From JAUCQB01 sp964586235 (GTDB lineage Bacteria; Planctomycetota; Phycisphaerae; UBA1845; PWPN01), in the NCBI GenBank assembly GCA_964586235.1, contig CAZPIO010000021.1:1-64000 (forward strand): a stretch of DNA of 64,000 nucleotides. The letters are read 5' to 3'. Made by a program: the position numbers and the translations under genes. The notes below the pieces were generated by a model. It saw only the letters and a program-made list of their open reading frames with translations, was not told the DNA's origin and did no database searches. Shown here in pieces: positions 1 through 8,405 of the stretch. Position 1 is the first letter of the stretch, and every line of letters begins with the position of its first letter.

Positions 1-178
1 CGCCCGCCACCACCACATCGACATCATAAGCGACGGGAACGCGTTTGGCCGGTTCCAGCACGTAGTCTGTCGACTGCTGATCAGTACGCGTGTCCATACG
101 CTGCATGGCAGCGCATCCGGAAAGCAACCCGGACGTGATGATGGCAGATACGATTGGAAGATGGAAGACTCTGCGCAT
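1..178 (-). CDS. FAD-dependent oxidoreductase-like lipoprotein (5' part only)
   Basis: Only the first 59 codons lie in the window; the gene runs off the left edge. The start ATG (complement of 176-178) opens a lipoprotein signal peptide: MRR, a hydrophobic stretch and the lipobox LSGC with Cys at about residue 22. After a short linker comes YDVDVVVAGG, which matches the first beta strand and the beginning of the GxGxxG dinucleotide-binding loop of FAD-dependent oxidoreductases (FAD_oxidored type) that planctomycetes often export. It follows the amylase gene on the same strand with a 33-bp gap, so the two are probably co-transcribed. The family call rests on a few residues of the Rossmann start; the lipoprotein signal is clear. 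Confidence 0.6.
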   Translation of the reverse strand, partial: MRRVFHLPIVSAIITSGLLSGCAAMQRMDTRTDQQSTDYVLEPAKRVPVAYDVDVVVAG

Positions 179-211
179 GGTGATTCTCCATGGGGGGCAT
201 TGGGGCCACCT

Positions 212-1696
212 TTACCGGCGCGGCTCCGGCACCCATACGGACACGGATCGGCCGGGGCAGCGAAAATCGCCCCAGCCGTCGCTGTTCGTGACCACCGGAT
301 CCGCAACATGCTCCGTCAGATCGATATAGGTCGTACCAGGCGATCCGGTCTGCATCGGCTTGGCTCCATCCCCGTCGTTGCTGAGCAGCACCGCCAGACC
401 GCCGGGATGCTCGGCGTTCCCCGCCCGGGTCCAGCCCACGCAGTGGGGATCGTCGAAATAGTCATTCTGCTCCCCGAAAGCATGGGAACGGCGGGCGCGA
501 AGAAAACGATCAATCAGCCACTGATGGCTGGGCATTTTGATTTCATACTCCTTGCCGTCCCTGCCGGGCCCCTTATACTCGGCCCCGTAATAATCAGCCG
601 CGAACACGCAGGGGTATCCGCCCCGACGCAGCAGAATCAGCGCATACGCCAGCGGCTTGAACCACGGTTCCACGACCGATTCGAGCGACTGCAGCGGTTG
701 CGTGTCGTGATTGCTCACCAGCGTGACGGCGAAGTCAGGATGATCCTTCACAAGGCTGTTGTCGAACACCGTCCGGAGATCGTAGTTTTCCCCCTCCCGG
801 CCGGCGGCGGCGAAGCTGTAGTGCAAGCCGGCATCGAAGAGCATCATGTTGCCTTCGGTCGCCTTGATGAAATGCCTGAGGGCCTCGCTGGCGCCGGACC
901 AGTATTCGCCGACCGCGAAGAGGTCGCGTTTGCAGTGTTTGCGCAGATGTTCGAGCCATTCGACGAAGAACCATGACTCGACGTGCTTGACCGCGTCGAA
1001 CCGGAATCCGTCGACGCCGGTGGTGTCCATGTACCACTCGCCCCAGTAGAAGAGCTCCTTCCGCACGTCCGGATTGTCGATATCAAGATTGCAGCCCATC
1101 AGGTAATCGAAATTGCCCTTCTCCTGATCGACCTCGTCGTGAAATGATTTTCCCTCAAAAAGATAGACCGCCTTGGTGTCTTCGGTCAGGGCATTAAAGT
1201 CCACCGCGTTGAAGTGCTGCCAGTGCCAGTGCAGGGTGGAGTATTTCCCGTTGCGGCCGGGGAAGTTGAAGTGGGTCCAGGCCTTGATGGTCTGTAATTC
1301 GCCGATGGCTTCTTTGCGGTTGTCGGGATTGTACGGCGTTGCCTTGAACTCTTCCTCGCTGTCAGCGCCCATCTTGTGGTTGAAGACGATGTCGGCATAG
1401 ACCTGCATGCCGGCCGCCTGTGCCGCCTTGATCGCATGCACGTATTCGTCGCGTGTACCGTACTTGGTACGCACGGAACCTTTCTGATCGAACTCGCCCA
1501 GGTCAAAGAGGTCATAGACGCCGTACCCCACATCCTGGTCGCCGCCCGCACCCTTGTAAGCGGGAGGCAGCCAGACGGAGGTGATTCCGGCCCCGGCCAA
1601 AGCGGGCGCCTGTTCGGCAAGCCGCCTCCACAACATCCCATCCGCTGGAGTGTGCCAGTGGAAGTACTGCATCATCGCGCCGTTGTATTCTTTCAT
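212..1696 (-). CDS. amyA: Alpha-amylase, GH13, cytoplasmic AmyA type
   Basis: Endo-hydrolysis of alpha-1,4-glucan. The 494-residue product has the usual length of E. coli AmyA-type GH13_5 enzymes. GH13 regions are visible in order: DIVFNH at about 102-107, GFRFDAVKH with the nucleophile Asp234, GEYW with the acid/base Glu264, and SNHD with the transition-state Asp331, followed by a C-terminal beta domain ending in SVSVWVPE. The start chosen is ATG 1696 (MKEYNGAMMQYFHW), because this is where family homology begins. The frame stays open upstream to 1819, but those 41 residues look neither like a signal peptide nor like the family. No signal peptide is visible, so a cytoplasmic role in storage or imported glucan breakdown is likely. 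Confidence 0.93.
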   Translation of the reverse strand: MKEYNGAMMQYFHWHTPADGMLWRRLAEQAPALAGAGITSVWLPPAYKGAGGDQDVGYGVYDLFDLGEFDQKGSVRTKYGTRDEYVHAIKAAQAAGMQVYADIVFNHKMGADSEEEFKATPYNPDNRKEAIGELQTIKAWTHFNFPGRNGKYSTLHWHWQHFNAVDFNALTEDTKAVYLFEGKSFHDEVDQEKGNFDYLMGCNLDIDNPDVRKELFYWGEWYMDTTGVDGFRFDAVKHVESWFFVEWLEHLRKHCKRDLFAVGEYWSGASEALRHFIKATEGNMMLFDAGLHYSFAAAGREGENYDLRTVFDNSLVKDHPDFAVTLVSNHDTQPLQSLESVVEPWFKPLAYALILLRRGGYPCVFAADYYGAEYKGPGRDGKEYEIKMPSHQWLIDRFLRARRSHAFGEQNDYFDDPHCVGWTRAGNAEHPGGLAVLLSNDGDGAKPMQTGSPGTTYIDLTEHVADPVVTNSDGWGDFRCPGRSVSVWVPEPRR

Positions 1697-2042
1697 CGGC
1701 ACCGCGGTGTTCCTGACGCCCAGGAGCTGACTGAACCAGGCTCTGTTCAGCACAGGTTGTGGGCCGTGCCGTGTCCAAAGCTCAGCGAAGGGAATACATG
1801 ACCGCGCTGAAAAAAGCAAATGCGTACCGGCTCATCGAGCGGGCAGGAGACCATTCTGGTCGAATACGATTGTCCGCCCGATTGACACGCCGGTCGGTGT
1901 TTTGCACGCGCAATACAGCCAGCCGGATGATGCGCCACTTCAATCGACGGTCCGCCGCCGGGTGGCGGCACCCTTGCCCTGCCCGGCGGTGCTCCGGAGA
2001 ATAGGCGTCTGCCGGCAAGCGACCACGCGGAGGATTTGCCCG
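1697..2042. other. Intergenic region between divergent genes
   Basis: This 346-bp gap separates the amylase (leftward) from the spermidine-synthase-like gene (rightward). I see no convincing gene, terminator or strong promoter. Its right end carries a GGAGG at 2028-2032 that serves the downstream start. Around 1945-1965 there is a GC-rich self-complementary patch (CCGCCGCC...GGTGGCGG). Confidence 0.5.
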
Positions 2043-2951
2043 ATGATCAGCCGACGGCTCTTTCTGCTCGGACTCCTGTCGACGCTCGCGCTCTGGGTGC
2101 CGGCCCGTACGGCCGAGAAGATCCTCTACGAACAGCAGTCTCAGTACAACACGATCGTGGTGACCGAGAACGAGCAGGGGCTGCGCACGCTGCTGTTCGA
2201 GCACGGCGGGACCCGCCAGAGCGTCGTCAAGGTGGGCGACCCGGACTACATCGAGTTTCCTTACGTCGGCGGGATGACCCTGGGGCTGGCCTTTGTCGAG
2301 CAGCCCAAGCGGGTGCTGATCGTGGGGCTCGGCGGCGGCACCATCCCGAGCCTTCTCCGCAAGCATTATCCGAAGCTGACCATCGACGTGGTCGACATCG
2401 ACCCCGACGTGGTCGCGGTGGCGAAGAAGTACTTCGGGTTCCGCGAGGATGCGGCGATGCACGCTCACGTCGCCGACGGGCGGCAGTTCATCGAAGAGTC
2501 CCGCGACCCCTACGACATCATTATGCTGGATGCCTACGGCGCCGAGAGCATCCCCTACCATCTGGCGACGCAGGAGTTCCTCACGGCCGTGCGCCGGGCG
2601 GTGTCGCCCAAAGGGGTGGTCGTCGCGAACATCTGGAGCAGGCACCTGAACCCGCTGCGCGATTCCATGGTCCGGACTTACCAGGAGACCTTCGACACGG
2701 TGTACGTCCTGACGCTCCGGGACGCCGGGAACGAGATCGTCATCGCCCTGCCGCGCAAGCAGCGGACCCTGCGGAACGAGCTGATGCGCCGGGCGGCGGC
2801 GATCTCCCGGGAGCAGCAGTTCAGATTCGACATGGGCGATCTCGTCAAGTACGGTTTCCGCGGCCCCGAGAAACGCAACCCCCGCGCAACCGTTCTGAGG
2901 GACAAGAAAGCCGCCACCATCCCCTCAACGCAGCCGGTGCAGGTGCACTGA
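2043..2951 (+). CDS. Exported spermidine-synthase-like methyltransferase-fold protein
   Basis: A 302-residue protein of the spermidine synthase/polyamine aminopropyltransferase fold. It starts with a signal peptide or anchor (MISRRLFLLGLLSTLALWVP). The SAM/dcSAM-binding motif VLIVGLGGGTIP lies at about residue 95, the acidic VVDIDPDVV about 25 residues later, and DYIEFPYVGGM and YDIIMLDAYGAESIP follow. These match the single-domain spermidine synthase-like proteins. The start ATG 2043 is preceded by GGAGG at 2028-2032. An N-terminal export signal is unusual for a cytosolic polyamine enzyme. Similar short exported forms occur in planctomycetes and proteobacteria, and their substrate is not established, so true aminopropyl transfer should not be assumed. 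Confidence 0.8.
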   Translation: MISRRLFLLGLLSTLALWVPARTAEKILYEQQSQYNTIVVTENEQGLRTLLFEHGGTRQSVVKVGDPDYIEFPYVGGMTLGLAFVEQPKRVLIVGLGGGTIPSLLRKHYPKLTIDVVDIDPDVVAVAKKYFGFREDAAMHAHVADGRQFIEESRDPYDIIMLDAYGAESIPYHLATQEFLTAVRRAVSPKGVVVANIWSRHLNPLRDSMVRTYQETFDTVYVLTLRDAGNEIVIALPRKQRTLRNELMRRAAAISREQQFRFDMGDLVKYGFRGPEKRNPRATVLRDKKAATIPSTQPVQVH

Positions 2952-3067
2952 CCAGGGAAGCAGTCGGGCGCGGCGAGCATGGCCTCGACAGCGAAGTCAG
3001 CAGGTTTCATCCTCTGATGCGTCCCCGGAGACCGCCTCGGCGGAAGTGCTCCCTGACGCAGTTCAGA

Positions 3068-3928
3068 TTATTCACGCCGGGCGATCACGCGCATGATATC
3101 GAAGGTGTTGATGGTCACGCCCCAGGACGCGGGGACGACCTTTTCGGCGGCGCGGTAGGCGGCGGGGAGCTTCAGACCGAGCGCCAGAACGGAATAAAGG
3201 ATCTGGCGGAGGCTGCGGGCGATGCCGATGGAGCGTATGTCGAGGACTTCGAAGCCGTGGTCGGCCAGGAGACGGGCGATGGTGCCGCGGTCGAAGTAGT
3301 GCAGATGGGAGGGGGGATGGATCAGCCGCCACTTGCGGCCGCGCCAGCGGGCCATGCGGCTGCCGATGTCCCCGGTGGTCAGGTACAGCAAGGCGCCCGT
3401 GTTCGACAATTCAGCGATGCGAGCCAGGAAGCGGTCGGGGCGTTCGAGGTGCTCGATGACGTCCCACATGACCGTCACGTCCACCTTGCCGCCAATGGAT
3501 GCTTCGTTCGATTGCAGGAAATCATCCGTGCGGACATCGAGCCGCAGCGAGTCGCGGGCATGACGTGCCGCCGCCGGATTCAGCTCAAAACCAAGCACCT
3601 GGAAATGCTGTCGTGCCAGGTCGAGAAAAAAACCATAAGCCGCCCCGATTTCGAGCAGCCGGCCCTGCGAACGGCGCGCGAGAATCTCCTTCAACCGGCG
3701 ACGGAAGTTGCGTTTCAGTATGGCCTCGTCCGCCCGGTAGTCCAGGTACTCTTCGCCGCTGAAATAGTCGCCCTCGTAGAGCCGACGTGCATCAACCGGC
3801 TCATCCAGGCGGGCGGTCACAAAGCCGCATTGCGGGCACTTGAGCAGAAGGTCCAGGAAGGGCTCCAAGCCCTGGTGGGCGCAGACCAGACAGGCCGGGG
3901 GCATAGGGTTGCTCTCCGGGTCGGTCAT
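3068..3928 (-). CDS. Class I SAM-dependent methyltransferase with N-terminal zinc ribbon
   Basis: A 286-residue protein. An N-terminal knuckle pair, C13-x2-C16 and C31-x2-C34, forms a likely zinc ribbon. The Rossmann methyltransferase domain follows: motif I LLEIGAAYGFFLDLA at about 92-106, an acidic GFELN at the end of beta2, and VMWDVIEHLERPDRFL, the Methyltransf_23/11 signature. This architecture is common among methyltransferases of sugar, lipid or natural-product pathways; the substrate cannot be read from sequence. It lies 40 bp downstream of the ABC permease on the same strand and may be co-transcribed with it. It converges on the spermidine-synthase-like gene. Confidence 0.85.
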   Translation of the reverse strand: MTDPESNPMPPACLVCAHQGLEPFLDLLLKCPQCGFVTARLDEPVDARRLYEGDYFSGEEYLDYRADEAILKRNFRRRLKEILARRSQGRLLEIGAAYGFFLDLARQHFQVLGFELNPAAARHARDSLRLDVRTDDFLQSNEASIGGKVDVTVMWDVIEHLERPDRFLARIAELSNTGALLYLTTGDIGSRMARWRGRKWRLIHPPSHLHYFDRGTIARLLADHGFEVLDIRSIGIARSLRQILYSVLALGLKLPAAYRAAEKVVPASWGVTINTFDIMRVIARRE

Positions 3929-3968
3929 CCTGTCAACCCTTGGCCGACCCCCCTCAGTCGGTCAGGCG

Positions 3969-4946
3969 TCAGCCGACCTCTCGCTTCTGGAAAAGGGCCA
4001 CCGCAATCAGCAGCCAGCTCACCACAATGAGCATCGCGTATCCAAACGCCATCCCAACATACTGGGCGGTGATGTGGTTATCCTGGGTCAGGGCATCGGT
4101 GACCCAGAGGAAAGCCAGATTGGGGGAAATCCAGTAGGCAATCCGGGCCAGCAGGTGGCTCTCGCGGGCCTGACCGAAGATATAGTCGGAGGCCAGCCCG
4201 ATCATCAGGACCACGAAGCAGATGGCCAGGGTGCCGACCTGCCCGAGGCGTGTCGAAACTGCGACAGCGACGGCGGTGGCAATCATCACCATGCTGAAGA
4301 CCAGCGCGGTGGCCCCGACGATCTGACCGTCGATGAAATCCTTGCCAAATCGCTGCATCTGCCAGTCGGGCCCGATCAGGCACACCAGAACCAGGGCCAG
4401 GGTCATCAGGGGCAGGGAGAGGGCCACCGATGTTGAACTGAACTGCATGTCATATAAGTAGTTACAGAAGGCCGCGATCAGCAGCGTGCCGAAAAACGCC
4501 GCGGAACCGAAGATGATGACCGGCAAGTCCCATTGGTCTCTGGCGGTGGACATGACCTTATGCCGCATGGTCAGGAGGAAAACAACCCCACACAGGTAGT
4601 AGGCGATCGCGAGGGCACCGGTCAGTCCGACGAACTTGCCGAGGATGAAAACGGGACGGCCAACCGGCTTGCTGACGACGGTCAGGACCGTCTTGTTCTC
4701 GATTTCTCGCGAAAGAACCCCGGCTGCGCTGAAAGCTGCCAGAAACAAACCGCAGAGAAGCATCGTAGAAAGGCTGAGATCTTTCAGTAGCTTATTGTCG
4801 TCGTCGAAGGTGTAGCCCGCCAAACCGACGTTCAGGACCAGCAGGAAGGTGGTCGCAAATAAGAGAATCCCATAGATCGGCTGGCGGATGGTTTCCGTCA
4901 GGCTGTTGATGGTGATGCCCAGGAGCTTAGTGAACATGGTTTCCAA
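3969..4946 (-). CDS. ABC-2 type transporter permease
   Basis: A 325-residue inner-membrane protein with about six hydrophobic segments (roughly 23-45, 58-82, 105-128, 145-165, 178-195, 220-265 and 296-318). The conserved block SREIENKTVLTVVSKPVGRP followed by FxxGK after the second segment is characteristic of ABC-2 permeases of the NosY/multicopper-maturation type. The permease encoded at 10909-12291 carries the same block (EILEKQVFMVVSKP), so the two are paralogues. This gene is divergent from the SPFH-ABC operon that starts at 5166, with 219 bp between them, and probably supplies a second permease subunit to the same system. A minus-strand -10-like TACAAT lies at 5038-5043. Confidence 0.85.
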   Translation of the reverse strand: METMFTKLLGITINSLTETIRQPIYGILLFATTFLLVLNVGLAGYTFDDDNKLLKDLSLSTMLLCGLFLAAFSAAGVLSREIENKTVLTVVSKPVGRPVFILGKFVGLTGALAIAYYLCGVVFLLTMRHKVMSTARDQWDLPVIIFGSAAFFGTLLIAAFCNYLYDMQFSSTSVALSLPLMTLALVLVCLIGPDWQMQRFGKDFIDGQIVGATALVFSMVMIATAVAVAVSTRLGQVGTLAICFVVLMIGLASDYIFGQARESHLLARIAYWISPNLAFLWVTDALTQDNHITAQYVGMAFGYAMLIVVSWLLIAVALFQKREVG

Positions 4947-5165
4947 CTATCACTGGAACCAGATCTTACGCATTATCGGACGGGCGTCTTCGGGCCACCC
5001 GTCCGGCCGTCCGCAGGCTTGGCAGGCAAGCGTGCATATTGTAGAGTACGCGGCTCAGCCGTCTACTGCTCGGCGGTTTTTCGGATAAAGCCCGCAAGTG
5101 CGGAATCAACACCGGCCTTCTGAGGCACCAGCCCAGGTGGCAGCTTACCTGAGAATCAGAACGAT

Positions 5166-7310
5166 ATGACAACGCAGAGGCCTGAACGTAGAGCCCGTAC
5201 CGTCGCCTTGGCCGGATTGGCGTTCCAGATCCTGCTGGCGGCGTTTTTTGCCGTACTCTGGTCGTGGTGCAATTCAGAGGCGTTGCGGGCATTGGTTCTG
5301 TTGACCGCCGTCGGGAACGTCGTGTGGCTGTTCCTGGTTATGGTCTGCCACCAGCGGGTACTTGTCCAGGAGGAGGCGTTCGAGACCGAGCAGCTTCGCC
5401 GGGAACGGGCAGGCGCGGCCGGCACCGACGCCATCTTCGACGTCGGCGAGGAGGAGCTGCTCCTGGCCCGCCGCCGGCTGCGATGGATGTATCGCTGGCT
5501 GCTGCCGATCTTCTCCATCCTGATCATCGGGCTCCTGGTCCTGGCCGGCCTGTGGCGATGGAGCTGGCCCATCGGTCAGGCCCTCTCGTCGGCCAAGTGG
5601 TCGGCCATCGACATCGAGAAGGCGCCGCTGCTGTTCTTCCTGACGCTGGGTGCCGCGTTCGTGAGTTTCCTGTTGTCCCGCTACGCGACCGGGATGTCCC
5701 GATACAAGGAATGGCAGATTCTGCACTCGGGGGCGACCTGGCTGATGGGGGTGACTCTCGCCACGGGCGCGTTCAGTGCGGCACTGGGTGCCCTCTACGT
5801 GGCCAAGACGCCGATCCCGGAGCGGGTCGTGGCCCACGGGTTGCGTATCCTGCTGCTTGTCCTGGCCGCGGAGACGCTGCTCAACCTGGTGCTCGACTTC
5901 TACCGGCCGCGGGCGCCGGACGAAGAGCCTCGCCCGGCGTTTGACAGCCGCCTGTTGGGCCTGTTCACCGAGCCCGGCGGGATTGCCCGATCGATTGCCG
6001 ATGCAATCAACTACCAGTTCGGCTTCGAGGTTTCGTCGACCTGGTTCTACAAGCTCCTGCAACGGTCGGTCGTGCCGCTGATCGGTTTCGCGGTGGTCAT
6101 GATGTTCCTGTTGTCCTCGCTCCTGTTCGTCGGGGCCAACGAGGAGGCGGTGATCGAGCGGTTCGGTTTGAAGGTTCGAGTGGTCAAGGACGGCCTTCAC
6201 CTGAAATGGCCCTGGCCGATCGAGAAAGCCTACAAGGTGGCCACTGCCCAGGTTCACGATCTCAGGATCGGCATCCTGGAAGAGCCGGAGAAGCCGGGCA
6301 AGAAGGAGCTCTTTCTCTGGACCAACCAGCACGCCTGGGAGCCGCACCTGAACGTATTGGTCGCGACGCCCAGGCTGGCCAGTGCTCCGACCACGCAGCC
6401 GAAAGTCGAGAACCTGGTGCCCGCCACTCGGCCGGCCAGAGAGAGCGAAGGCCTCGCGGCATCCGTCCCGGTCAGCCAGCTCCGGATTTCGGCGGCCATC
6501 CAGTTCAGAATCAAAGACGCCTACGACTGGCTTCGCCGTTACGGCGGCCCCGAGGATGAGGGTCCCCGTGAGGTGCTCTCGGCGATTGCGAGGCGAGAGA
6601 TCATGCGGCAGTGTGCCAGCGTCGACGTGGTGGGGTTGATGGGCACCAAGCGAGGAGAGACCGAGCAGAGGCTTCGCGAGGAGATCCAGAAGAAGGCGGA
6701 CGAGCTGGACCTGGGTGTGGAAATCGTGTTCCTGGGCTTGCAGGGCGTTCACCCGCCGGCGGACACGGCCGAGGCATTTCAGCACGTGATCGGCGCGGAA
6801 TCGAAGCGAACCGCATCCGAGCGCAGCGCGTGGGCCGACCGGAACAGGCGTCTGGCGGAAATCGCCGGCGACATCACGCAGGCCGAGGAGCTTTCCAAGG
6901 CGATCCGCCGACTGACCGAGCTGGAGTCCGAAAAAGACACCCCTGAAAACGAGCTTCAGGCGGCGCGAGTGCGCGTGAGCAGACTCTTCTTCGGGGACAA
7001 GAAGGCGGGGCTGGCGCCAATCGGCGGGCAGGCGGCCACCAAGGTGGCCAAGGCTCGGTCCGAGCGATGGCGGCTGGAGAACCGAGCCCAGGGCCAGGCG
7101 ACCGGCTTTGAGTACGAGATTGAAACGAAGAGCGCCGCCCCGAAGTACTATCGGATGCGTAAGTACCTCGAGATGCTTGCAGACGCGACCGGAACGGTCC
7201 GCAAGTACGTGATTGCGGCCTCCAAGGCCGGGCACTCCCCTGCGTTCGGCCTGAACCTGCAGGATGAGCGGGATATCCCGGTCTCGGTGGGCGCGGAGAA
7301 TAAAGACTGA
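5166..7310 (+). CDS. Polytopic SPFH/band-7 domain protein (HflK-like)
   Basis: A 714-residue protein. The N-terminal third is a membrane region with about six helices (near residues 11-33, 39-58, 100-122, 140-160, 178-204 and 208-228). A seventh helix (about 300-325, LIGFAVVMMFLLSSLLFV) leads directly into an SPFH domain: EEAVIERFGLKVRVVKDGLH, then KWPWPIEKAY, the HflK-type loop. A helical, charged region follows (about 480-690), as expected for the cage-forming part. Ordinary HflK has a single N-terminal helix, so the extra membrane region is distinctive. It is the first gene of a six-gene operon with 63 bp to the next SPFH gene. The ribosome-binding site is weak, as often seen in planctomycetes. 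No ftsH lies nearby. Confidence 0.87.
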   Translation: MTTQRPERRARTVALAGLAFQILLAAFFAVLWSWCNSEALRALVLLTAVGNVVWLFLVMVCHQRVLVQEEAFETEQLRRERAGAAGTDAIFDVGEEELLLARRRLRWMYRWLLPIFSILIIGLLVLAGLWRWSWPIGQALSSAKWSAIDIEKAPLLFFLTLGAAFVSFLLSRYATGMSRYKEWQILHSGATWLMGVTLATGAFSAALGALYVAKTPIPERVVAHGLRILLLVLAAETLLNLVLDFYRPRAPDEEPRPAFDSRLLGLFTEPGGIARSIADAINYQFGFEVSSTWFYKLLQRSVVPLIGFAVVMMFLLSSLLFVGANEEAVIERFGLKVRVVKDGLHLKWPWPIEKAYKVATAQVHDLRIGILEEPEKPGKKELFLWTNQHAWEPHLNVLVATPRLASAPTTQPKVENLVPATRPARESEGLAASVPVSQLRISAAIQFRIKDAYDWLRRYGGPEDEGPREVLSAIARREIMRQCASVDVVGLMGTKRGETEQRLREEIQKKADELDLGVEIVFLGLQGVHPPADTAEAFQHVIGAESKRTASERSAWADRNRRLAEIAGDITQAEELSKAIRRLTELESEKDTPENELQAARVRVSRLFFGDKKAGLAPIGGQAATKVAKARSERWRLENRAQGQATGFEYEIETKSAAPKYYRMRKYLEMLADATGTVRKYVIAASKAGHSPAFGLNLQDERDIPVSVGAENKD

Positions 7311-7373
7311 CCCGGTCAAGCCAGGGCAGGGAGACGCCAAACGGTAACCGACAATGACGGAGAGACACAAGCA

Positions 7374-8366
7374 ATGAAACGCAGCCTGCCTTCCATTGTG
7401 GCGGGAGTCGCCATCATAACGATCCTCTTACTGCACATGATCACCTACCAGGTGCGGTATAACGAGGTGGCGGTGTTACGGACCTTCGGGAAGATCACCC
7501 CGCCGGACGCCAGCGGTCAGTCGCCCGACGTGAAGACCGAGCCCGGGCTTTACTTCAAGTGGCCCTGGCCGGTCCAGCGGGTCTCGATCTACGACAATCG
7601 CATCCAGCTCACCGAGACCGTGGGCGAGGAGACGCCGACGCGCGACGGCAAGAACGTGATCGTGACGACGTCGATCGGCTGGTCGATCGCCGACCCGTAC
7701 ATCTTCAGCATCCGCAACCAGGACATGGTCGATGCCGAGAAGAAGCTGCAGGTCCGCGTCCGGAACGACCAGAAGACGGTGATCTCCCGGTACGATTTCG
7801 CCAACTTCGTGTCCACCGACCGCAACGAGCTGAAATATGACGACATCGAGAAGGAAATCGGGACGGCCGTCTCGACGACCACCGAGAGTTCCATGAGCGT
7901 CCGCGATCTGCTGGGCGTGGAGATCCGCTACGTGGGCATCGAGGCCCTGGCCCTGCCCAAGCTGGTCACGCAGGAGGTGTTCAACTCGATGAAGGCCGAG
8001 CGGGAGGCCGAGGCCGCGCGGTACAGCAGCGCCGGCATGTCCGAGGCCGAGCGCATCAAGGCGGAAGCCGAGAGCATTGCGGGAACGATTCTGGCATTCG
8101 CCGACCGGGAGGCCGAGAGGATCATCGCCGACGGCAAGCGGCGGGCAGCCGCGTACAACGAGACGTTCAAGAAGGACGAGGGGCTCGCGGTATTCCTGCT
8201 GCAGATGGACTACCTGGGCAGGATCCTGAGAGAGCGGGCGACGGTGGTGTTCAACGGCCAGTCGCCGTTCGATCTGTTCGAAGAGGCGACCTCCCTCGCC
8301 GAGACCGGACCCACGACGCGGCCGTCCGATCGGGCCTTGATACCGGAGATTGTTAAACCCAAGTAA
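7374..8366 (+). CDS. SPFH/band-7 protein, HflC-like
   Basis: A 330-residue protein with the HflC layout: one N-terminal membrane helix (VAGVAIITILLLHMITY), then an SPFH domain (VRYNEVAVLRTFGKI, GLYFKWPWPVQRVSIYDNR) and a long amphipathic region (EREAEAARYSSAGMSEAERI) typical of HflC and stomatin cage walls. The product should sit in the inner membrane facing the periplasm. In E. coli HflK and HflC form a dome around FtsH and modulate it. Here the neighbours are two other SPFH proteins and an ABC exporter, so the partner may differ. GGAGAG lies 11 bp before the ATG. A 39-bp gap separates it from the next gene. Confidence 0.9.
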   Translation: MKRSLPSIVAGVAIITILLLHMITYQVRYNEVAVLRTFGKITPPDASGQSPDVKTEPGLYFKWPWPVQRVSIYDNRIQLTETVGEETPTRDGKNVIVTTSIGWSIADPYIFSIRNQDMVDAEKKLQVRVRNDQKTVISRYDFANFVSTDRNELKYDDIEKEIGTAVSTTTESSMSVRDLLGVEIRYVGIEALALPKLVTQEVFNSMKAEREAEAARYSSAGMSEAERIKAEAESIAGTILAFADREAERIIADGKRRAAAYNETFKKDEGLAVFLLQMDYLGRILRERATVVFNGQSPFDLFEEATSLAETGPTTRPSDRALIPEIVKPK

Positions 8367-8405
8367 CCGTCTGCATGCCGGCCTGGCCGGCGCGGAGTAG
8401 CCAAC

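Noticed and set aside
1697..1819. A longer amylase start at 1819.
   Set aside because: The extra 41 residues are neither signal-like nor conserved; AmyA-type proteins begin at the MKEYNGxMMQYFHW region.
2036..4030. A 664-codon plus-strand open frame overlapping the spermidine-synthase-like and methyltransferase genes.
   Set aside because: It is a shadow of two well-supported genes in other frames; its translation is Arg/Ala/Gly-rich low-complexity sequence with no family signature.
5274..7370. A ~700-codon minus-strand open frame antisense to the first SPFH gene, and a similar 648-codon one antisense to the next two.
   Set aside because: High GC at third positions removes stops on the opposite strand; composition (His/Arg/Leu/Gln-rich) is typical of antisense frames, and the plus-strand proteins have clear domains.
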